Source: Xylocopa sonorina (lineage: Eukaryota > Arthropoda > Insecta > Hymenoptera > Apidae). Taken from it: a stretch of DNA of 64,000 nt. Location of the stretch: contig NW_027490451.1 in assembly GCF_050948175.1 (NCBI RefSeq), positions 124,001 through 188,000 on the forward strand. The letters run 5' to 3'. The position numbers and the translations under genes are program-made. The notes below the pieces were generated by a model. That model made no database searches. It worked only from the letters and a program-made list of their open reading frames with translations, and was not told the DNA's origin. Within the stretch, counting starts at the first letter, position 1, and each line of letters begins with the position of its first letter. Positions 37,601-46,862 of the stretch are shown one piece after another.

Positions 37601-39441
37601 TCGGGTTGAAGGACCAGATTGGCCTCTCTCAATCGTCGCGTCAGCTTATCGTATTTGGTTTCGTGCTCTCGAAGCGAACTGGCATAGACAACTATATCAT
37701 CCAAGTAGACAAATAATTCATTCCCCTGTAGTCCCGCGAGCACATTGTCCATTAACCGCTGGAAAGTGGCCGGCGCATTCTTTAGCCCGAATGGCATACG
37801 CGTAAACTCGAAGTGGCCATGAGGAGTCGAGAAGGCTGTTTTATGAGCGTCAGCGGGTTCCATCGGGATCTGATGGAATCCACTGGCGAGATCGAAAGTG
37901 CTAAAATACTTAGCACTGCCTAGTTGGTCTAATATTTCTGTTATCGAAGGTAGCGGGTACGCGTCCGCGATAGATTTTTCGTTCAAGGCGCGATAGTCGA
38001 TGACTACGCGCCATCGTTTCTTCCCGGAAGAATCAGGTTTCTTTGGGACAACCCAAAGCGGTGAATTATAAGGAGACTTGGAATTTCGGATGACATCGTT
38101 CTGCAATAAATTTTCCACCTGGTCGCGGATCTCCTCTTTGTGAACAGGGGGAAATCGGTATTGTTTTACGTTTATTGGCCTGTCGTCGACGGTGGGTATT
38201 TTATGGGTGGCTGCGGTCGTGCAACCTAACTTGTCGCCGTTTACGTAAAATAAATCCTGTGTTTTCTCGACTAGACGGATCACGTGCGCCTTTTCCTCGT
38301 CGTTGAGGTGGCTTAATCGCAACGAGTTTACAACTTGTTCCAAGCGAGATTTCGAAGGGTGCTTGGTTTCGGACGACGTTGTTTTCTTAATGGATTTCGC
38401 GACTTGCGCGTATGTTAGATTTCGCACGTTGGCGTTCGAAGTGGAAAGAGGAGTTCCGTGATTAGGTGCCGATGTCGCACGCGGTATATTTAAAGACGAT
38501 TCCCCTTTTCGGGATAGGCCGTTCGATGCGGCTGGAATTGAATTTGGATTTACCGAATTACGGTTTGATTTGGAATTTGAGATAGAACTTGAGAATACCG
38601 GGAAGAGCGCGGAGTTATCTTCCTGCGGTATTGTTGGCACTGGCTCCAGTTTCAAAGGAGGCAGGGCCACCGTGACAACCTCGTCCGTCGAGTTAATTAC
38701 CCGCGCGATGGCCGTGCCCTTTCGTACTTTCACCAGCGCATTGCCGAAGAATATTCCCGGCGCGATGTCTATCCGAGGGACTAGTCCTTCTCGGATAGCT
38801 GAATTTAATACGCGAATCTTAATTCCGACGTTCATTCGCGGGGGTATGGATATCTTATCGTTAAATTCCGGCTTCGTTTTCGGTGGTACCGGAGGAACTT
38901 CGTTTTCCGTGCTGCTAATTTCACGTTTGAACGGGATCGTTTTTCCGTTCCATCTAACGTGACCTTTTGGAAAGGAAATTTCCGCGTCGGCACAGAAACC
39001 GGATCCTAGGATGCCGTCTGGGCCGAGGGGGAAATCGTCGTTCACGACGTTGAACGGCACTACTCGATCGAATAATACAATATTAACGGTGCCTACGGTC
39101 GTCGTTTTCCCGTTTGTTACTCCGGTGATTACGACTGTTTCCGAGCAATCTATCCTTGCGGCAGACGACAACGCGGAGCGTTTGATAACATTTATCTCGG
39201 CACCTGTATCTACCATAAACTCTGTCGGCTTAATTAGCGCGCTTGAAGTTAAGATAACGCTCGGCGTATTAGTCTTTCCGGTCAGGTTTATTGCTGCGTT
39301 TCGGCGTTCGGTACTAATTGTTGGTCGTTCATAGCGAGAGCGTGTACGTTCGAAGGGGCCTCGCGTCCCGTCTCGCGGCGCGGCGGGAGGCCGTTCCCGT
39401 TTCCCGAGTACCTGGTATTGTAAAACTGACGCTTCCTGCAT
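34630..39441 (-). CDS. pol: Pol polyprotein: protease, RT, RNase H, integrase
   Basis: The open frame encodes 1,603 residues from its first ATG, but translation is probably by -1 frameshift from gag at 39405-39399, entering pol at residue 15. Visible modules are: aspartic protease with DTGA at 78-81 and ILGSG at 144-148; reverse transcriptase with FDLASGFHQ at 516-524 (Asp517) and YLDD at 579-582; RNase H with TTDAS (Asp728), EKE at 767-769, TDH (Asp794) and NADALSR at 834-840; a proline run at 874-880; a linker domain at about 925-1060; integrase HHCC finger (His1078, His1085, Cys1115, Cys1118); DDE core Asp1148, Asp1208, Glu1244 with the usual 35-residue D-E spacing; and GPY at 1378-1380. 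Beyond about 1415 there is a low-complexity tail. The last 97 or so residues are encoded by the 3' LTR. No chromodomain follows. All catalytic residues are present, so the product is probably functional. Confidence 0.96.
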   Translation of the reverse strand: MQEASVLQYQVLGKRERPPAAPRDGTRGPFERTRSRYERPTISTERRNAAINLTGKTNTPSVILTSSALIKPTEFMVDTGAEINVIKRSALSSAARIDCSETVVITGVTNGKTTTVGTVNIVLFDRVVPFNVVNDDFPLGPDGILGSGFCADAEISFPKGHVRWNGKTIPFKREISSTENEVPPVPPKTKPEFNDKISIPPRMNVGIKIRVLNSAIREGLVPRIDIAPGIFFGNALVKVRKGTAIARVINSTDEVVTVALPPLKLEPVPTIPQEDNSALFPVFSSSISNSKSNRNSVNPNSIPAASNGLSRKGESSLNIPRATSAPNHGTPLSTSNANVRNLTYAQVAKSIKKTTSSETKHPSKSRLEQVVNSLRLSHLNDEEKAHVIRLVEKTQDLFYVNGDKLGCTTAATHKIPTVDDRPINVKQYRFPPVHKEEIRDQVENLLQNDVIRNSKSPYNSPLWVVPKKPDSSGKKRWRVVIDYRALNEKSIADAYPLPSITEILDQLGSAKYFSTFDLASGFHQIPMEPADAHKTAFSTPHGHFEFTRMPFGLKNAPATFQRLMDNVLAGLQGNELFVYLDDIVVYASSLREHETKYDKLTRRLREANLVLQPDKCEFLRREVSYLGHIISEDGVKPDPSKVSAVRDFPRPSNQKQIKQFLGLAGYYRRFISNFSAITKPLTNLLKKDAQFVWRNDQENAFVKLRDALCEAPILQYPNFKEPFIITTDASADAIGAVISQGRIGRDLPIAYTSRLLNPAERNYSTIEKECLAIVYAVHHFRPYIYGNRFTLVTDHRPLIWMNSVKDPSSRLVRWRLKLAEYDYDMIYKAGKSNSNADALSRNPVKVFPITQFSSSDEDIFDPSPLPPKRRTNEPPPPPPPSPSSVDNRSAPDPLPRNIPTLPTPQTTAGNTEMYVPAAGEHVRYEPLFKFTRDTIATRRDNIVIFITQSGQPYDAGATQIQKAGKFFFEKNNINLTKAKVIKIEDYFQIQLPIIEHESRAIDYNIVIESLRSLYDVISELQLKTISIAQTSLDSIPWAQIQRALQDLLYETPVQITVCQGLIHIPPEEKRLKIIQENHDTPIGGHKGVNKTYSRIREKYYWPNMKNQIQDYIAKCRSCQSEKLVRVKTRQPLTLTDTPGCAFDKISMDVMGPLPTTPDGFTNILTIQDLLTKYSLAIPLKQTTAVDIAEALITGFICKFGCPKGILTDQGSNFISSLIKAIAIKFKIKQYRSTAFHPQTNGSVERSHHVLAEYLRHFISDSNDWERWLPYAMFSYNTSVHEGTLYTPHELVFGKIARTPSDTPFQDNTENETYSDYLIYLNEKITRSQQIARENLDNAKRRAKFYYDRKLNVQKFEQGQWVFLLREPNKHKLQSQYVGPYRIVEVLSDNNVKIAIKGRHKIVHANKLKLCKRMSVLESEEKRTEKNVNSATISIDKSDNGISVPSARSVIPGHSANTKRDRRNLPGEEISKGKAPTGSISNSNSSSDTHPPDRRSWHCQDSFSMGGGVTSAEPRGTSFTPRQSHTHRLSPPQRRAYRVYDRRAKAATPATRSWTTRPRYDTCLPDSWSTTEPQPPHEDHSTYQEESPAVTHPYPYFAYHYNYN
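34922..34930 (-). other. Polypurine tract (plus-strand priming site)
   Basis: The minus strand reads GGGGGGAGG immediately before TGTAACG, the first bases of the 3' LTR. A purine run abutting the 3' LTR is the expected second-strand primer of reverse transcription. It lies inside the open pol frame, where it encodes a short glycine run. Confidence 0.88.
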
Positions 39442-40637
39442 TCATTAATTTCGTGGCCTGCTGTTTTGCAGTATCTGCAAAATTTCGCGTCCTGGGGAGT
39501 GGTTTGTCGCGCTGAATCTACTAATGGCCTCGGCGACGGGGTGTAGTTATCCCTGGGATAAGCCGAACGATTATAATATTCCCGGCGGGGCGTCTGCCAT
39601 TGTTGAGACGGGTAAACCCTGGAGCGGCAATCCCTTGCTGAATGTCCCGGATTATTGCAAACTTGGCATGTTATTTCCGGACGCCTTTCACGGGGTTCAA
39701 CGCGGGGACGCGGATTCCGCAGTCTATCGCAATCTAATTCGTATTTCTTGAACAACTCGCGAGCGCGTGAAAATGCTTCTTGAGGAGTTCTAATGACGTG
39801 CGCGGACAAAGGAACGCGAATTTCTGGTATTAAACCATCCGTGAAGCTTTGGAGGGTTAATTCGTCGATATCCGACGTTAGGTTCTGTGTCGCGTAGGGG
39901 TTTATGCGTTCGCAATCTATAATCGCGGTGCGTAGATCTTTTACGCGGCTAATGTAATCTAAAATATGTTCCGTCTGCCTCATATAAATGTTCGTCATTT
40001 CGCCGCGATAATGATTAGCAGAACGAATGCTTCCGAACGAGTGACGGAGGATATCCGTGAGTTCCAGGATCGTCTGGCACGGTTCGTCTTCTACAGCGAA
40101 ATATGCGCGGCCTTTGAGTTTACCTTTGATCAATCTTGTGAATGTACGTTCGCAGCCATTCGGTATCAACTCATACGCGCGTTTACATGCTCGCGTGAAT
40201 TGAAGTACCGGCATATTGTTCCCATCATAATTGGGTACGGATTCTAACGCCTGTTTCAACGATAGTTCGTCGTGTTGAGGGCCTGCTGTTTCCGTATGTG
40301 AATTTGATGCGGATTGCGTTGCGTTTAATCGCGGGATGTCTAATGGGACAGTGTCCGATCGCGTTATGTCCTGCGAACGGCGAACAGAAGCTAATTCTCG
40401 GCGTAAATCCTCGATCTGTTGCATCAAGAATATCGTATTGTCTACGGTTCTATTCGATTCAACGGTTTTCTCGGTATCAGAGGTATCGATTTCACGTGTG
40501 ATCGGGTCGGCGAGCGCGTCTTGGTAATCTAGACGACGCGTTGGACGTTTATCGCGATCCGATTCGATGCCCGTAGCGGCGGCGGCAGCGCCTCGGGGTG
40601 GCTGTTGCCGTGTCTTTGTCGGTGTTCGCGTGGCCAT
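39288..40637 (-). CDS. gag: Gag structural polyprotein with two CCHC zinc knuckles
   Basis: Gag forms the virus-like particle and binds the element's RNA. I place the start at the ATG at 40637-40635, in context GCCATGG. The frame stays open upstream to a GTG at 40658, which is an unlikely eukaryotic start. This gives 449 residues. The N-terminal quarter is basic then polar, with a short heptad-like segment at about 67-88. The central part (about 125-300) has the helical character expected of a retrotransposon capsid, including a tryptophan-free stretch rich in Arg, Leu and Tyr. Two CX2CX4HX4C knuckles lie at 324-337 (Cys, Cys, His, Cys) and 387-400. Twelve codons after the second knuckle comes the slippery heptamer. 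Gag ends with TAA at 39288-39290 and overlaps the pol frame by 154 bp. The leader between the LTR and ATG is only about 80 nt. Confidence 0.94.
   Translation of the reverse strand: MATRTPTKTRQQPPRGAAAAATGIESDRDKRPTRRLDYQDALADPITREIDTSDTEKTVESNRTVDNTIFLMQQIEDLRRELASVRRSQDITRSDTVPLDIPRLNATQSASNSHTETAGPQHDELSLKQALESVPNYDGNNMPVLQFTRACKRAYELIPNGCERTFTRLIKGKLKGRAYFAVEDEPCQTILELTDILRHSFGSIRSANHYRGEMTNIYMRQTEHILDYISRVKDLRTAIIDCERINPYATQNLTSDIDELTLQSFTDGLIPEIRVPLSAHVIRTPQEAFSRARELFKKYELDCDRLRNPRPRVEPRERRPEITCQVCNNPGHSARDCRSRVYPSQQWQTPRREYYNRSAYPRDNYTPSPRPLVDSARQTTPQDAKFCRYCKTAGHEINECRKRQFYNTRYSGNGNGLPPRRETGREAPSNVHALAMNDQQLVPNAETQQ
39357..39392 (-). promoter_or_regulatory. Predicted frameshift-stimulating stem-loop
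   Basis: Six nucleotides after the slippery site, the minus strand has GGCCTC (39392-39387), exactly complementary to GAGGCC (39362-39357). The 24-nt interior is very GC-rich and can add CCG/CGG pairs with a one-sided bulge. Spacer length and stem position match known -1 frameshift stimulators. A pseudoknot cannot be excluded by eye. Confidence 0.7.
39399..39405 (-). promoter_or_regulatory. -1 ribosomal frameshift site, slippery heptamer G GGA AAC
   Basis: On the minus strand GGGAAAC lies in the gag frame as G GGA AAC, the canonical X XXY YYZ arrangement. Gag codons start at positions leaving remainder 2 on division by 3, and GGA (39404-39402) and AAC (39401-39399) obey this. Pol codons leave remainder 0, which is one base back, so a -1 shift joins the frames. 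The shift falls at Gag residues 412-413 and enters pol at Arg15, giving a fusion of about 2,000 residues. The same heptamer class is used by several retroviruses at gag-pro or gag-pol junctions. Confidence 0.88.
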
Positions 40638-40689
40638 GGCTGTCGTATCCCTTATCACAGGCGGAATTTCCGGAAAGGAATAACGTGCA

Positions 40690-40709
40690 GTATCCCACCG
40701 CTGTCACCA
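40690..40709 (-). other. Primer-binding site, tRNA-Leu-like
   Basis: The minus strand reads TGGTGACAGCGGTGGGATAC starting 9 nt after the end of the 5' LTR. Its complement ends in CCA and carries CCCACCGCTG, the conserved 3' part of eukaryotic tRNA-Leu of the AAG/TAG group. Against that family as I recall it, the first 18 bases differ at one position in the acceptor stem. The 9-nt gap (40710-40718) from the LTR is longer than usual. Primer identity should be checked against the host's own tRNA-Leu genes. Confidence 0.68.
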
Positions 40710-40833
40710 AAAAGTTCGTGTCACGTCACGGGTCGCGAAAACTTATCGTTTACCGGGAGCGACACGCAGCCTCGAACGGTTCGGCTCGCGGAATTGCGAC
40801 GAAGACCGGGTTCTTTCTGGCTCGCGAAACACG

Positions 40834-40841
40834 TATAAAAA
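40834..40841 (+). promoter_or_regulatory. Candidate antisense TATA box in the 5' LTR
   Basis: The same TATAAAAAGG word as at 33428. Transcription from here would leave the element at 42327 and read rightwards through the satellite array. Confidence 0.35.
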
Positions 40842-41450
40842 GGCACGGACGTGGACAAGAAAATATGACCTTACCTTTTATCTCTTGACAGCTGCTAATA
40901 TTTAGTACCCTTGTTGCAGGTATCGTCGTCGGCGCGGATCGCCCTCAGGTATGATCCCTGCGTACGGTCGGTGAGGCGTGATTGTCAGCGGGACGAGTAC
41001 CCAGGTGGGCTGACCTCGGGGGTGGATCGGCTCGGTCAAGCGGATCGGCGATGGATGCGGCGATGCCGGACGGCTGTCCGATCGGTGTGCGGCGGAAGAT
41101 GAGACGTTGCAGTGGTATATGCACACGGCTGTGCCAACGTATCCGCGCACAAGGGAACGCAAGAAGTTCTTCCTTCCCGCGCGGCGAGTTCGTTTAGTTG
41201 CACCGGAATGACGCATTCGAGTCGGTTTCCAAAAGTCCGGATACGGGTCCACTAAGCGGCGGTCCGCTCTAGTTTACCGGTCCAGAAATATGGAAAATCG
41301 ACGAATGTCCTTGCTCTAGCCTCGCTGTGGGTCGATGCAGCTAAGCGGCGGTCCGCTCTAACTGATCGATTACCAAGTTTGACTAAAGTTCGGAGCCTGT
41401 GAATGTTCTTGAAGACGCGTGAACTCGTGGAAGACTTCGCAATGAATGAA

Positions 41451-41456
41451 TTTATA
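41451..41456 (-). promoter_or_regulatory. Candidate TATA box, sense direction, 5' LTR
   Basis: The same minus-strand TATAAATTC word as at 34045, here in the LTR upstream of gag. If used, the start site would be about 25-30 bases downstream, near 41420, giving an R-U5 leader of roughly 700 nt before the primer-binding site. Many insect LTR elements use TATA-less initiator promoters, so this is tentative. Confidence 0.35.
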
Positions 41457-42327
41457 ATAATAATAAGGCAAGGAATATTTAGAATGATGAGAATTGTAGT
41501 ACTGGTAAAAATAAAGTATATTCTAAATAAAACTAAGCTTACACTGATACTTCCCTATGCTAAAGTTGACTAAGTACTAGGATACGATAATTAGAGTTTA
41601 GAATAAGGACTTGAATTGAATTAGAGTTTAAGTTGAACTAGTAAGATTGGATTATGTTAAAGGAGTGCTCGCTTGGAGCGAATGGCTCGAACTAGAGATT
41701 GGATTTGAGGGAGGTCCGCTCGCTTGGAGCGGATGACTCGTACTGGCTCTCAGCTCGCGGGCCCGCGACCTCCTCGGATCGCGGGGCGCGCGAGTCGCGG
41801 GTCCCCAGAGTGGGGCGTACGCTCGGCCCACGGAGTGGGGTGGACGGTCGTGGTAGGGCGCGCGCGTTCGGCGTGAGCCGCGCGCGTCGGGCACTCGCTC
41901 GGGCGCTTCGCTTACTTATTACGGTTAATTATGATCTTAAAAATTAGGATAACACATGAAACGCCTTACGCTAGGTTGTGTGTGTTGTGTCGTGTACGTA
42001 CATGGAGTGTCGTGTGCTTAAAATCTAGGATTCGCTTAATTATAATTATAATGGTATGCAAAGTATGGATACGGGTGCGTAACGGCGGGCGACTCTTCCT
42101 GATACGTGGAATGGTCCTCGTGCGGAGGCTGTGGCTCGGTCGTGCTCCAGCCGTCTGGAAGGCACGTGTCGTAGCGCGGTCGTGTGGTCCAACTCCTGGT
42201 TGCGGGGGTGGCTGCCTTAGCTCGGCGATCGTATACTCGGTAAGCTCGTCTTTGTGGTGGCGACAGGCGATGCGTGTGGCTCTGCCGGGGGGTGAAGGAG
42301 GTACCGCGAGGTTCGGCGGACGTTACA

Positions 42328-42331
42328 CTAC
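42328..42331. repeat. Target-site duplication, right copy (CTAC)
   Basis: The four bases after the CGTTACA end of the element repeat the CTAC at 33309-33312. They are followed by GTATCGAAGC, which completes the satellite word interrupted on the left. Confidence 0.93.
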
Positions 42332-43550
42332 GTATCGAAGCAATAGAGTTCTATTGCATCTTATAACGGGATATCGCATTCCTTTTCTATGTTTAATGAT
42401 AAGATATAGTATTCATTGTGGATTGTTATGTATACCCCGTACTCACTTCGAAAGAATGTAAATGCGACACTTCCTTGCTGGCAAATTGCGTTTGCAGATG
42501 TCTACGTATCGTAGCAATAGAATTCTAATGCTTCTTAAATCGGGATATCGCTCCTAATTTCTATGTTTCATGATAAGATATAATATTCATTGCTAATTGT
42601 CACTTATACCTCGCATACACTTCACAAGAATGTAAATGCGACACTTCCTTGCTAGGAAATTGCGTTTGCAGATGTCTACGTATCGAAGCAATAGCGTTCT
42701 AATGCTTCTCAAAACGCGATATCGCATCCCGTTTCTATGTTCCATGATAAGCTATAATTTTCATTGCGAAGTGTCATGCATACCTCTTATTCACTTCTAA
42801 AGAATGTAAATGAGCCACTCCCTTACTAGAAAATAGCGTTTGCAGATGTCTACGTATCGTAGCAATAGTGTTCTAATGCTCTTTAAATCGCGATATCCCT
42901 CCTAATTTTTATGCTTCATGATAAGATGTAATATTCATTGCGAAGTGTCATGTATACCTCGTATTCACTTCGAAAGAATGTAAATGCGACACTTCCTTGC
43001 TAGGAAATAGCGATTGCAGATGTCTACGTATCGTAGCAGTAGGGTTCTAATGCTCCTTCTAACGGGATATCGCATCTCTTTTCTATGTTTCACGATAAAA
43101 TATAATATTCATTGTGGATTGTTATGTATACCCCGTATTCACTTCGAAAGAATGTAAATGCGACACTTCCTTGCCAGGAAGTAGCGTTTGCAGATGTCTA
43201 CATATCGTAGCATGAGTGTTCTAATGCTTCTCAAAACGCGATATCGCTACTCATTACTATGTTTCATGATAATATATAATATTCATTGCGAAGTGTCATG
43301 TATACCTCGCATACACTTCAAATGAATGTGAGTGCGACATTTCCTTGCTAGGAAATAGTGTTTGCAGATATCTACGTATCGAGGCAATAGAGTTCTAATG
43401 CTTCTTCAATCGCTATATTGCATCTCATTCCTATGTTTCATGATGAGATATAATAATCACTGTGCAGTGTTATGTATACCTCGTATTCACTTCAAAAGAA
43501 TGTAAACGCGACACTTCCTTGCTTGGAAATAGCGTTTGCAGATGTCTACG

Positions 43551-44420
43551 TATCGAAGCAATAGATTTCTAAAACTTGCTAATTCGCGATATCGCATCTC
43601 ATATCTATGTTTCATGATAATTTATAATATTCATTGCGATGTGTCATGTATACCTCGCATACACTTCAAATGAATGCGAATGCGACAGCTCCTTGCTAGG
43701 AAGTAGAGTTTGCAGATGTCTACGTATAGTAGCCTTAGAGTTATAATGCTTCTCAAAACGCGATATCGCTACTCATTACCATGTTTCATGATAATATATA
43801 ATGTTCATTGTTGAGTGTTATATATACCTCGTATTCACTTCAAAAGAATGTCAATGTGACACTTCCTTGCTAGGAAACAGCGTTTGCAGATGTCTACGTA
43901 TCTAAGAAATAGAGTTCTAAAGCTTGATAATTCAAGATATCGCATCTCATTTCTATGTTTCATGATAATATATAATATTCATTGCGAAGTGTCATGTATA
44001 CCTCTCATACACTTCAAATGAATGTGAATGCGACAGTTCCCTGCTAGGATATAGCGTTTGCAGATATCTACGTATCGAAGCAATAGAATTCTAATGCTTC
44101 TTAAATCGTCATATCGCATCTCATTTCTATGCTTCATGATAAGATATAATATTCATTGCGATGTGTCATGTATACCTCGTATTCCTTTCAAAAGAATGTA
44201 AATCCGACACTTCCTTGCTAGGAAGTAGCGTTTGCAGGTGTCTACGTATCGAACCAATAGATTTCTAATGCTTCTTAAATCGTCATATCGCATCTCATTT
44301 CTATGTTTCAAGATAAGATATAATATTCATTGTGCTGTGTTATGTATACCTCGTCTATACTTCAAATGGATGTAATTGCGACATTTCCTCGCTAGGAAGT
44401 AGCGCTTGCAGATGTCTACG
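43551..44420. repeat. 870-bp (5-monomer) satellite unit, copy 1
   Basis: The order GATTTCTAAAACTTGC, GTATAGTAGC, AGCTTGATAATTC, TTCTATGCTTC and GTGCTGTGTTATG is repeated once in tandem at an offset of 870 bp, for example AGCTTGATAATTC at 43921 and 44791. The same monomer order is seen in the left arm near 22,190-22,790, so both arms draw on one pool of units. Confidence 0.85.
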
Positions 44421-45290
44421 TATTGTAGCAATAGATTTCTAAAACTTGCTAATTCGCGATATCGCATCTCATCTCTATGTTTCATGATAATTTATAATAT
44501 TCATTGCGATGTGTCATGTATACCTCGCATACACTTCAAATGAATGCGAATGCGACAGCTCCTTGCTAGGAAGTAGAGTTTGCAGATGTCTACGTATAGT
44601 AGCATTAGAGTTATAATGCTTCTCAAAACGCGATATCGCTACTCATTACCATGTTTCATGATAATATATAATGTTCATTGTTGAGTGTTATATATACCTC
44701 GTATTCACTTCAAAAGAATGTCAATGTGACACTTCCTTGCTAGGAAACAGCGTTTGCAGATGTCTACGTATCTGAGAAATAGAGTTCTAAAGCTTGATAA
44801 TTCAAGATATCGCATCTCATATCTATGTTTCATGATAATATATAATATTCATTGCGAAGTGTCATGTATACCTCTCATACACTTCAAATGAATGTGAATG
44901 CGACAGTTCCCTGCTAGGATATAGCGTTTGCAGATATCTACGTATCGAAGCAATAGAATTCTAATGCTTCTTAAATCGTCATATCGCATCTCATTTCTAT
45001 GCTTCATGATAAGATATAATATTCATTGCGATGTGTCATGTATACCTCGTATTCCTTTCAAAAGAATGTAAATGCGACACTACCTTGCTAGGAAGTAGCG
45101 TTTGCAGGTGTCTACGTATCGAACCAATAGATTTCTAATGCTTCTTAAATCGCCATATCGCATCTCATTTCTATGTTTCAAGATAAGATATAATATTCAT
45201 TGTGCTGTGTTATGTATACCTCGTCTATACTTCAAATGGATGTAATTGCGACATTTCCTCGCTAGGAAGTAGCGCTTGCAGATGTCTACG
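44421..45290. repeat. 870-bp (5-monomer) satellite unit, copy 2
   Basis: This is a direct tandem copy of 43551-44420 with few changes, for example CTATCTTC to CTACCTTG spelling differences near 44210 and 45080, and GTCAT against GCCAT near 44283 and 45153. It ends where ATCGTGGCATTAG replaces ATTGTAGCAATAG at about 45291. Confidence 0.83.
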
Positions 45291-45484
45291 TATCGTGGCA
45301 TTAGAGTTCTAATGCTTCTTAAATCGCCATATCGAATCTCATTTCTATGTTTCATGATAAGATATAATATTCATTGCGAAGTGTCATGTATACCTCGCAT
45401 ACACTTCAAATGAATGTGAGTGCGACATTTCCTTGCTAGGAAATAGTGTTTGCAGATGTCTACGTATCGAGGCAATAGAGTTCT

Positions 45485-46365
45485 AAAGCTTCTTACAACG
45501 CGATATCGCATCCCATTTCTATGATTCATGATAAGGTATAATATTCATTGTGAAGTGCCACGTATACCTCGTACCCACTTCCAAAGAATGTAAATGCGAC
45601 ACTTCCTGGCTAGGAAGTAGCGTTTGCAGATGTCTGCGTATCGTGGCATTACGGTTCCAATGCTTCTCAAAACGCGATATCGCTTCTCATTTCTGTGTTT
45701 CATGATAATATATAATATTCATTGCGAAGTGCCATGTATACCTCGCATACACTTCAATTGAATGTACATGCGACACTTCCTTGCTAGGATATAGCGTTTG
45801 CAGATGTCTACGTATCGAAGCAATAGAATTCTAATGCTTCTTAAATCGTCATATCGCATCTAATTTCTATGTTTCATGATAAGATATAATATTCATTGTG
45901 CAGTGTTATGAATACCTCGCATTAACTTCAAAAGAATGTAAATGCGACACTTCCTTGTTTGGAAATAGCGTTTGCAGATATCTACGTTTCGTGGCATTAG
46001 AGTTCTAATGCTTCTCAAAACGCGATATCGTTTCTCATTTCTATGTTTCATGATAATATATAATTTTTGTTGCGAAGTGTTATGTATACCTCGTATTCAC
46101 TTCAAAAGAGTGTAAACGCGATACTTCCTTGCCAGGATATAGCGTTTGCAGATGTCTACGTATCGAAGCAATAGATTTCTAAGACTTGCTAATTCGCGAT
46201 ATTGCATCTCATATCTATGTTTCATGATAATTTATAATATTCATTGCGATGTGTCATGTATACCTCGCATACACTTCAAATGAATGCGAATGCGACAGCT
46301 CCTTGCTAGGAAGTAGAGTTTGCAGATGTCTACGTATAGTAGCATTAGAGTTCTAATGCTTCTCA
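45485..46365. repeat. Satellite segment repeated at 49139 (offset 21 monomers), copy 1
   Basis: The marker TCTTACAACGCGATATCGC is at 45491 and 49145, an offset of exactly 3,654 bp. About five monomers follow in the same order in both, including the rare GTACCCACTTCCAAAG, TCAATTGAATGTACATG and TAATTTTTGTTGC/TAATTTTTATTGC variants. Confidence 0.83.
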
Positions 46366-46862
46366 AAACGCGATACCGCTTCTTATTTCTATGCTTCATG
46401 ATAAGATATAATACTCATTGCGGGGTGTTACGTTTTCCCCGTCTACGATTCAAATGATTGTAAGAGCGACACTTCCTTTCTAGTAAATTACGTTACCAGA
46501 TGTTTACGTATCGAAGCAATATAGTTCTAATGCTTCTTAAATCCAGATATCGCATCTCATTTCTATGTTTTATGGTAAGATATAATATTCATTTCGGAGT
46601 GTCATGTATACCGCGTAATCTCTTCAAACAAATGCAAATGCGACACTTCCTTGCTAGGAAGTAGCCTTTGCAGATGTCTACGTATCGAAGCAATAGAGTT
46701 CTAATGCTCCTTAAATCGCCTAATCGCATCACATTTCTGTGTTTCATGATAAGAAATAATATTCATTGTGCAGTGTTATGTATACCTCGTATTCACTTCA
46801 AAAGAATATAAATGCGACCGATACTTGCTAGGAAATAGCGTTTGCAGATGTCTACGTATGGA

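Larger units (their letters stand above)
33313..42327 (-). mobile_element. Full-length Ty3/Gypsy LTR retrotransposon, minus strand
   Basis: The 9,015-bp element has TG...CA ends, two 1,609-bp LTRs, a 4-bp target duplication, primer-binding site, gag, pol and polypurine tract, all in the correct order on the minus strand. Domain order in pol is protease, reverse transcriptase, RNase H, integrase, which defines Ty3/Gypsy rather than Copia. The integrase ends in a GPY/F-type module and no chromodomain or env follows. All catalytic motifs are intact and no internal stop or frameshift damage was seen apart from the programmed gag-pol shift. The LTRs differ at one position that I could find, so insertion was recent. 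Sequence style (RT, RNase H and GPY/F) resembles insect gypsy/mdg-type elements; exact lineage needs a tree. Confidence 0.97.
40719..42327 (-). repeat. 5' LTR of the retrotransposon
   Basis: This is the second 1,609-bp LTR, upstream of gag in the direction of transcription. It begins TGTCACGT and ends CGTTACA on the plus strand. It matches 33313-34921 with a single difference found by reading both copies (C at 42152, T at 34746). It has the same internal repeats, AT-rich core and open frames as the other LTR. The short frames inside are identical in both LTRs and have no recognisable domain, so I do not call genes in them. Confidence 0.96.
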
